From: Chromera velia
Taxonomy: Eukaryota; Sar; Chromeraceae
Reading direction: 5' to 3'
Length of the DNA: 11,389 nucleotides
Assembly (NCBI GenBank): GCA_018398765.1
Contig: JAHBMJ010003351.1
Coordinates: forward strand, 1 to 11,389
Shown: one piece after another, positions 6,594 to 11,389 of the stretch
Layout: each line of letters opens with the position of its first letter
Numbering within the stretch: the stretch's first letter is position 1
The notes under the pieces: model-generated
Database searches by the model: none
What the model saw: the letters and a program-made list of their open reading frames with translations, nothing else
Told to the model about the DNA's origin: nothing
Made by a program: the position numbers and the translations under genes

Positions 6594-7764
6594 ATGGGGG
6601 ATAACGAACAGCCCCAAAAGTTCGTTCTGCGTTCCCTTCCAAAGATGGACTGGGTTACTCCAGTCAAAAACGTTGCCCACTTTCAATTTTAGCACGTTGG
6701 CTATGAGATGCTTGCAGACTTCAACTTCTCAGACATTGACGATGAGGAGAAGAAGAATAAATCTGTGAAGACCTCTCTTGTCCTGGCTGCCCAGAAGAGC
6801 GATTTCCAGCAAATGGTCATGGACATCCAGAAGCTGAACCAGGCGGAACACCGCAAATTCGATTTGTTTACCAAACTCAAGCGGCAGTACAATGAGAATG
6901 TTGCAGTGGAGAAAAACACCGAGCGCCAGAAGCACAGAAGACTGGAGAAGAAGCAGGGAGAAGAGCTTGACGACGTAGTTGACAAGCAGGGGTGTCAGAT
7001 CTTCTGATTCTTCTCCTGCCAGTGTGCGTCGGCTATGAGCTCCCTAATACAGAAAAGAAAGAGACCATTGAGCAGCTCATGATAGAGGCTGAATTCGACC
7101 AGGTGCTCACCGCTGCTATCGTGATCGTGATCATCCTCTCTCTCTTTGGCGTCAAGTCCTCTATGTTTGGTGACGCCGTCTCTGCGTCTACCAGAACAAC
7201 AGGAGGCCTGTCTTCCATGTCCTTGCCCCGTTTCGGTTCCTCTCCTTCCGCCTCCTCTGGACAGCAGATCCAGATTGCTGCTGATCTCCAGATTAAAATG
7301 GAGGACATCAACTATGGTGGCATCTCTTACGAGTTACTGGCCACTCTGGCCAAGACGATTGGTCTTGTGAAGAAGCTGAGGAAGGTGAGGATTCACTGAG
7401 GAAGAGGAGGCATAGGCAGAGTGAGAAAGATGGTACATCTAGAGTGAAGAAGAGAGAGAATGCACAGCAGGCTGCCGGGAGGGGTCGTTCTCCTTCCCGC
7501 GGCGGTTAGAACAGCTCGTCCAGGTCCCGTTCTCGACCTCCTCCTCAGTCTCACTCTGCCTCCAAGAAGGGGGAGTGTCCCAACTGCGGTCTGGAGCATG
7601 GCTCCAAGGCTGAAGACTGCTACACCTTCGAGAAGAAGTGCAACTACGAGCCGTGCGGGAAGAAGGAACACTTTGAGAGGATGTGTCGGCGACAGTGTCG
7701 CAAGAAGAAGGCCGATGAGGGGAAGAACGGAGGCTCTGGGTCTTCGTCGTCCTCATCAAACTAG
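6594..7764 (+). pseudogene. gag pseudogene with two zinc knuckles
   Basis: It starts at an ATG (MGDNEQPQKFVLRSLPK) and is interrupted by TAG at 6690-6692. It continues in the same frame as an acidic, then Lys/Gln-rich, helical segment (HVGYEMLADFNF...) to 7005, shifts to another frame for 6983-7397 (with YELPNTEKKETIEQLMIEAE), and shifts again near 7294-7399 into a basic Arg/Ser-rich stretch with one TAG at 7507-7509. It ends with CPNCGLEHGSKAEDC and CNYEPCGKKEHFERMC, then a Lys-rich and poly-Ser tail to TAG at 7762-7764. Gag coats the element's RNA; the knuckles bind nucleic acid. The pieces are collinear, so one ancestral gene is the simplest reading. Confidence 0.75.
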
Positions 7765-8864
7765 ACCTGTCAGGCCAGCGGTCAGCCACCAGGGCAGGGG
7801 GGGATCTTTCCCCTTCTGTACCGGTGCTGCCTGGGGGTTGTGTTAGGGGTAGTGAGGAGAGAGAGAAGACAGAATCTGCGAAGAAAAGACAGAGAAAGTC
7901 TTGTTTGAAGCATACTCCTTCCCTTTTTGTCAATTCCGGCAATACTTTTAGTTTGGTTTCTCCCTCTGTCGCTGCTGCCTACTCTGTGTCTACGTATGAT
8001 AAAGTGAAAGTGTTTAACATTGCTCATTTTGACGCAGTCCTCACCACGTCTCAAATCACACTTCTACACCTGCTGGTCTTCGATGTAAATCGGGATATCT
8101 GGAGGACAGCGCGTAAAAAAGCGGTGATGAGTGATAAAACCGATCAGTCTTTGCTTTTTGCCAGCAAGAAGTGTCTTAATTTGGAGGAAGGAAGTGGCTG
8201 CGTTGGGTTGGAGGATATGAATGGAGAAAAGTTTCCTGCATGGGTGGTTGGAAAAGCTTTTTTGCCTCTTTTGTTTTTGAATGATTCAGAAAGAAAAGGA
8301 GAGAGTGCTCGACCTTCTGCAGTGAGGAAGTTTGATCGTAGGTGCAAGCATGTTCGCTTCTCTGAGGCTCAGCCTCTTCCTTCCTACTCAAAGGAAAAAG
8401 CCGAAGCACATGCAAGAAAGCACAACGATCCAGACAGTGAGAAAAGAAAAAAAGCAAAAGAAAGATTGCGTCGTCTCCAGATGCCTGTGGATGCAGACAA
8501 GCATGCACACCTTGTGAAGCTGTTGCATCACAGATATTGTCATGCCGTGGGTGAGCGTCTGAGAAAGTCTTAGACACTGCATGAGAAAGGAATCAACGTG
8601 TCTTTGCATGAGTGTCAGCAAGTGGGTGAAGAGTACGATGCGTATGTCAGAGTGAATGTGCGTTTATAGAGTGTGCCTGCTTGTGGTGTGTCTTCGCGTA
8701 TGAGTGACTTCAATGACAGAATCATTCATGACTTGACGAATGTGAAAGTTCGGGGGGTGGGGGGTGTTTTCTGGATTTCTGTGATTCAATTTGTTGATGA
8801 AGCAAGAAGGAAGGTTAACTTGATGGCAGTTAGAAAGAAATGGATGGCCGTACAAACAGAGTAG
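7765..8864 (+). pseudogene. pol pseudogene fragment: dead retropepsin and integrase N-terminus
   Basis: One frame is open from about 7824 to 8570, then continues through TAG at 8571-8573 and TAG at 8667-8669 to TAG at 8862-8864. Near its start LFVNSGNTFSLVSPSV matches the retropepsin active-site region, but the catalytic Asp of D-S/T-G is Asn (codon 7932-7934); WVVGKAFL further on suits the C-terminal protease motif. A Lys/Arg/Glu-rich linker follows. The integrase zinc finger has H-X3-H (8529, 8541), but the expected C-X2-C 30 codons later reads YDAY. The core begins with FNDRIIHDLTNVKV, where the Asp at 8730 would be the first catalytic residue, and FVDEARRKVN follows. The second Asp and the Glu are missing because the element is truncated. 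Confidence 0.7.
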
Positions 8865-9724
8865 ACTCTAAAGTAGGACTTAGTAGAATTCAAAGTGACT
8901 TTTAAATTTACTATATTTTAACTTCATTATAAAGTAAAACTAGGTTGCTTAAAGCAATCTAGAGCCTTTTAAAGCATTTAAAATCGTTAGTCTTATGCAA
9001 ATCTGCTCAAATGTGCTCAAAAGACTGGTTGATTAGCTAGGGTACATAGTGGGAAAAATTATGATCACCGCGGCATGTAGGAGTTAGTGAACATTACCTG
9101 CAAAGAAATACACAGGCACAACACTAATGGATATGTTCAAAAGCAATGTTTAGCGCCGCCAATCAACTATAAAGAATTGCTTTTTCTGCAAGGAAAGCAG
9201 TGCAGGAAGGAGGGCTTCACAGCTAGGCTGGTCAGACCGGATAGGAGGCGGTCAGTAGGGGTTAGACAGGATTCCGAAGAACAGAGCACAGAGACAACAT
9301 AATTCTTTTCACAAAGGACTCACACTACACAGTGCAAAAGCTTGCAAATCGTTTTCTGCGCATGTCAATGAGAAACTGTGAAAAAGAAGGACAGGTCCGT
9401 AGGTAGATCCAGATGTTTAGACGGAGACCAGCATGAGTACGGAGTGCCACAAATGAAAAAGAATGAACGCATCAAGTGGAAGACATTCAAATGCATAAAA
9501 ACTGAGCGATTGGTCTGGGTGGAAAAATGTTTGGCATGACTGAGAGCTATGCAAAGCTTCAGAAGAGGCGGTCAAAAAATGGAGGCTCCAGTAGATTCTC
9601 CATCAACCCTCTCTTAGTGACCTCCCTTGTGCATTTCTGTCAAGCTCCTAGCAGAATAAAGAAGCTGGATGCTAAGTAAATCATCATGCAAAGCGAGAGA
9701 GCGAGCTGCGCTTCGTTAACTGAC
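8865..9724. other. Non-coding stretch, AT-rich at first
   Basis: Base composition drops sharply to AT-rich just after the retroelement (8870-9060, e.g. acttttaaatttactatatt) and then returns to intermediate. No convincing open frame. On the minus strand there are acceptor-like ctttccttgcag (ending about 9188) and tatttctttgcag (ending about 9099), which could bound further small exons of the minus-strand candidate gene, but what follows is too short to call. Confidence 0.4.
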
Positions 9725-9758
9725 CTGCAGGTGTCTTCAAGTCTCCGTCTACCAACAC
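9725..9758 (-). CDS. Gene B micro-exon (candidate)
   Basis: A 34-nt candidate exon on the minus strand lies between acceptor tccgtgtttgcag and donor CCTGCAG|GTCAGT. It enters in phase 0, leaves in phase 1 and encodes VLVDGDLKTPA. The splice signals are strong and of the same style as those of gene A. Its phase complements that of the exon at 9892-9926. Confidence 0.35.
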
Positions 9759-9891
9759 CTGCAAACACGGAGGGACGGGCGTTTACGCTTTGTGCAGTCA
9801 AGGAGGCACTTCTGTCTAGCTTATTCTATGCATACAAGGTCCCAAGGAAACGTCCAAAAGCCTAAGAAGCAGCGGGTCCGGACAGGCTGAC

Positions 9892-9926
9892 CTGGGGGTT
9901 GACCACGGGGCTCTCAAGACTGTGAC
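9892..9926 (-). CDS. Gene B micro-exon (candidate)
   Basis: A 35-nt candidate exon on the minus strand lies between acceptor ctttttccttgcag and donor CCCCCAG|GTCAGC. It enters in phase 1, leaves in phase 0 and encodes HSLESPVVNPQ. Together with 9725-9758 it would add 23 codons exactly. No domain recognised. Confidence 0.35.
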
Positions 9927-10078
9927 CTGCAAGGAAAAAGTAAGCAGAGCGATGAGGGCAGCAGTACTTTAACACCTAGATAAGGCCAGCAGCCCTTCCC
10001 CGCTTGAACAAGAGGAGCAGCAGCAAGCAGAAAGACGTTGAAAACAAGATCAAGACGGCTGGTCTCCACTGGACCCAC

Positions 10079-10160
10079 CTACAAGCTGTGCTAAGCTCCA
10101 CTTCCTGCCGACCCGAGGTGACCCAGCAACAGCCGTCTCCTCCAGAGCCCCGAAAGTGCA
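10079..10160 (-). CDS. Gene B upstream exon (weak candidate)
   Basis: A possible 82-nt minus-strand exon lies between an AG after an eight-T run (ctttttttt cgggag) and donor CTTGTAG|GTGGGT. It enters in phase 0, leaves in phase 1 and encodes a peptide beginning CTFGALEETAVAGSPRVGRK. Its exit phase matches the entry phase of 9892-9926. The acceptor is imperfect, so confidence is low. Confidence 0.25.
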
Positions 10161-10186
10161 CTCCCGAAAAAAAAGTCAAAACCGAG

Positions 10187-10243
10187 AAAACGCTCTGTCA
10201 CACATCTTTTAAAACCATCAGAAAACTTCTGACAGAGCGTTTT
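10187..10243. repeat. Inverted repeat, 14-bp perfect arms
   Basis: aaaacgctctgtca (10187-10200) and tgacagagcgtttt (10230-10243) are perfect reverse complements separated by 29 bases. It could be a hairpin in RNA or a small MITE-like relic. No target-site duplication is visible at its edges. Confidence 0.9.
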
Positions 10244-10341
10244 TTGTAGTAACATTTCTGTAGGAAAATACCTCCAAGAAGCCTTCCTATGACCCTATGG
10301 TCTGTTAATTAAACTCCGGGCTTTGGCAGCTTCGGCGCCAG

Positions 10342-10431
10342 GGCTTTGACGATAGAAAGCTCATTCTTTCTAGTATGCAATATCGTCAAGGCTCTGACGA
10401 CAGAAAGCTAATTCTTTCTAGTATGGAATAT
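10342..10431. repeat. 42-bp direct repeat with internal hairpins
   Basis: The 42 bases at 10342-10383 recur at 10390-10431 with a few mismatches. Each contains agaaag/ctttct as a small inverted repeat. In addition ttgacgata (10346-10354) pairs perfectly with tatcgtcaa (10381-10389), so the first copy sits in a larger stem. Confidence 0.85.
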
Positions 10432-10563
10432 ACCTCCAGTCTATTATAGCTTAAAAATATTATAACCTAATTTAATCTAGTTTAACCCAGTTTTAAAATA
10501 TTTTAATATTCTCTTATAGTATATGCTATAATCAACTTAAAATAGGGGTGTATCCTTCTATTA

Positions 10564-10681
10564 GGACACCGGCCCAGGGGGGGGGAGGGCATCCAAGCTT
10601 GCTCCATTATGCCCATGGATGGTAGGACGGGCATCAGGCGCTTCGTGCCCGATGTGCCGGACACCACCCCCCCCGGTGTCC
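10564..10681. repeat. GC-rich island with G-run/C-run inverted repeat
   Basis: ggacaccg (10564-10571), followed by a nine-G run (10577-10585), faces an eight-C run and cggtgtcc (10667-10681). A second ggacacc (10659-10665) can pair locally with ggtgtcc (10675-10681) instead. cgggca/tgcccg arms (about 10628-10651) lie inside. The island stands out against its AT-rich surroundings. Confidence 0.8.
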
Positions 10682-10720
10682 ATGCGGAGTTGCCTATCAA
10701 GGCTGACGTTCAGCTTTTTA

Positions 10721-10746
10721 ATGCATGCATGCATACATGCATGCAT
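10721..10746. repeat. ATGCATGC near-palindromic cluster
   Basis: Two runs of atgcatgc-type sequence flank a central ata, followed by a T run and a further catgcatgc at about 10763. TGCATGCA-type motifs are known binding sites for some AP2 factors in apicomplexans, relatives of chromerids. A regulatory role here is only a possibility; simple-sequence DNA is equally likely. Confidence 0.8.
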
Positions 10747-11186
10747 TTTTTTTTTAGAGGCCCATGCATGCAACGATGCTCCATATAGTAACCATGTTTA
10801 ATTTGATTATATTTGATTTGATTTAATTTGAGCTTCAACCTCAAATATTTGATATTTAAGATAAGATTTGAGGTTAACCTCTTAGGGTTCCTCACTGAGT
10901 CACTGACTTACTGTCACTCTGATCATTTTTCTCATGACAATAGTTATCAGAACATTTCTGATGTATGTTTCAAAAATTTAAAAAAATATATATAAAATTA
11001 TAACTTATCAGTTCCATAAAAAAAATATGCCTGTGTGGCAGTGTATATACACTAGTCACTGAGACTCACTCTAGTACTAATAGAGATTAAGAACGTAAAA
11101 TTGATAGATTTGAAATTGTATATGACTTTTTGTTGATACGATAAAGTTAGAGCACGTACCAAAATTGAGGTGACAATCACTCAGCT

Positions 11187-11389
11187 TTATGGCACTTCCT
11201 TTTCCTCTTCTTCATGATCACTTTCTTCAATGTGAATCGAATCGATCGGTGGTGGGAGCTGCTGAGAGCTTTTTCTCTGGCTTTTCGGCTTTCCAGGAGT
11301 GGGTGCTCCTGGGCTTCTATTCGGTTGCGGAGAGATGACAACGGGGTGAGACGGAGAACCGCGCACACGTTTGCTATTGCTGTTGGTGT
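11187..11389 (-). CDS. C-terminal tail of an unknown protein (partial, minus strand)
   Basis: The minus strand is open from the window edge to TAA (11187-11189), 66 codons plus two bases. The composition looks like a natural disordered tail: Ser/Pro/Lys-rich (SPSHPVVISPQPNRSPGAP, then GKPKSQRKSS), followed by an acidic end (IDSIHIEESDHEEEEKEVP). GC content rises sharply compared with the AT-rich stretch next to it, as expected at a gene edge. A second minus frame is open over most of the same interval (11177-11368), but its peptide has no comparable structure. It could also be an internal exon with a splice donor before the stop. No domain recognised. Confidence 0.45.
   Translation of the reverse strand, partial: TNSNSKRVRGSPSHPVVISPQPNRSPGAPTPGKPKSQRKSSQQLPPPIDSIHIEESDHEEEEKEVP

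Larger units (their letters stand above)
6594..8864 (+). mobile_element. Degenerate, truncated LTR-type retroelement (gag, protease, part of integrase)
   Basis: The order Gag with zinc knuckles, retropepsin-like region, HHCC integrase zinc finger and start of the integrase core is that of a retrotransposon with integrase placed before reverse transcriptase, as in Copia-type elements. The element stops inside the integrase core. No reverse transcriptase, RNase H or 3' LTR is visible, and AT-rich unrelated sequence follows. Four in-frame TAG stops, at least two frameshifts and loss of key catalytic and zinc residues show that it is inactive. Assignment to Copia is an inference from domain order. 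Confidence 0.75.
10432..11186. other. AT-rich non-coding region with palindromes
   Basis: No supported gene. The stretch is strongly AT-rich except for a GC-rich island at about 10560-10700. It holds that island's inverted repeats, an ATGCATGC cluster, gaggttaacctc (10870-10881, perfect palindrome) and atttgag/ctcaaat arms near 10825-10850. Short frames here are those expected by chance. Confidence 0.6.

Noticed and set aside
7824-8864. Intact functional protease-integrase gene
   Set aside because: The active-site Asp and zinc cysteines are replaced, stops interrupt the frame and the core is truncated.
8990-9050. Possible tRNA (gattagctagggtac)
   Set aside because: No acceptor stem, anticodon arm or T-loop could be paired.
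10503-10773. Short minus-strand open frames over the GC island
   Set aside because: They follow the inverted repeat and ATGCATGC simple sequence; no splice or start support.

Overview
The window looks like nuclear DNA of an alveolate-type protist. A chromerid alga such as Chromera velia is my best guess (about 50%); a dinoflagellate is the main alternative. The reasons are many short exons behind pyrimidine-rich ...TGCAG acceptors, GTCAG-type donors, abundant minisatellite and inverted-repeat DNA, and a decayed Gag/protease/integrase retroelement. Nothing looks bacterial: there are no ribosome binding sites, operons or long uninterrupted genes apart from one terminal exon.

Layout: (1) 1-950 is compound minisatellite DNA with a core of eight 45-bp units. 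(2) 996-5724, plus strand, is a multi-exon gene ('gene A'), probably 5'-incomplete. I model 12 exons plus one optional exon. Nearly all are symmetric phase 1-1, and the first three are diverged copies of one exon repeated every 280-288 bp. The last exon is long (285 residues) and ends in a domain with an HNH-nuclease-like His...Asn-X8-His pattern; the exon before it carries a Cys/His zinc-knuckle-like motif. (3) 5725-6593 is intergenic DNA with a diverged copy of sequences also found in gene A's last intron, and a nested inverted repeat. (4) 6594-8864 is a degenerate, truncated retroelement, plus strand: a gag pseudogene with two zinc knuckles, then a retropepsin-like region, then the N-terminal part of an integrase. 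Frameshifts, TAG stops and lost key residues show it is dead. (5) 8865-11186 is mostly non-coding and becomes AT-rich. It contains three plausible minus-strand small exons (9725-10160) and several hairpin-forming repeats. (6) 11187-11389, minus strand, is the likely C-terminal tail of a protein running off the window.

Gene A is the most interesting object. It appears to be built from small exons that can be duplicated, skipped or shuffled without breaking frame, attached to a constant C-terminal module. Its function is not known to me. All exon boundaries were read by eye from splice signals and reading phase; transcript data would settle them.
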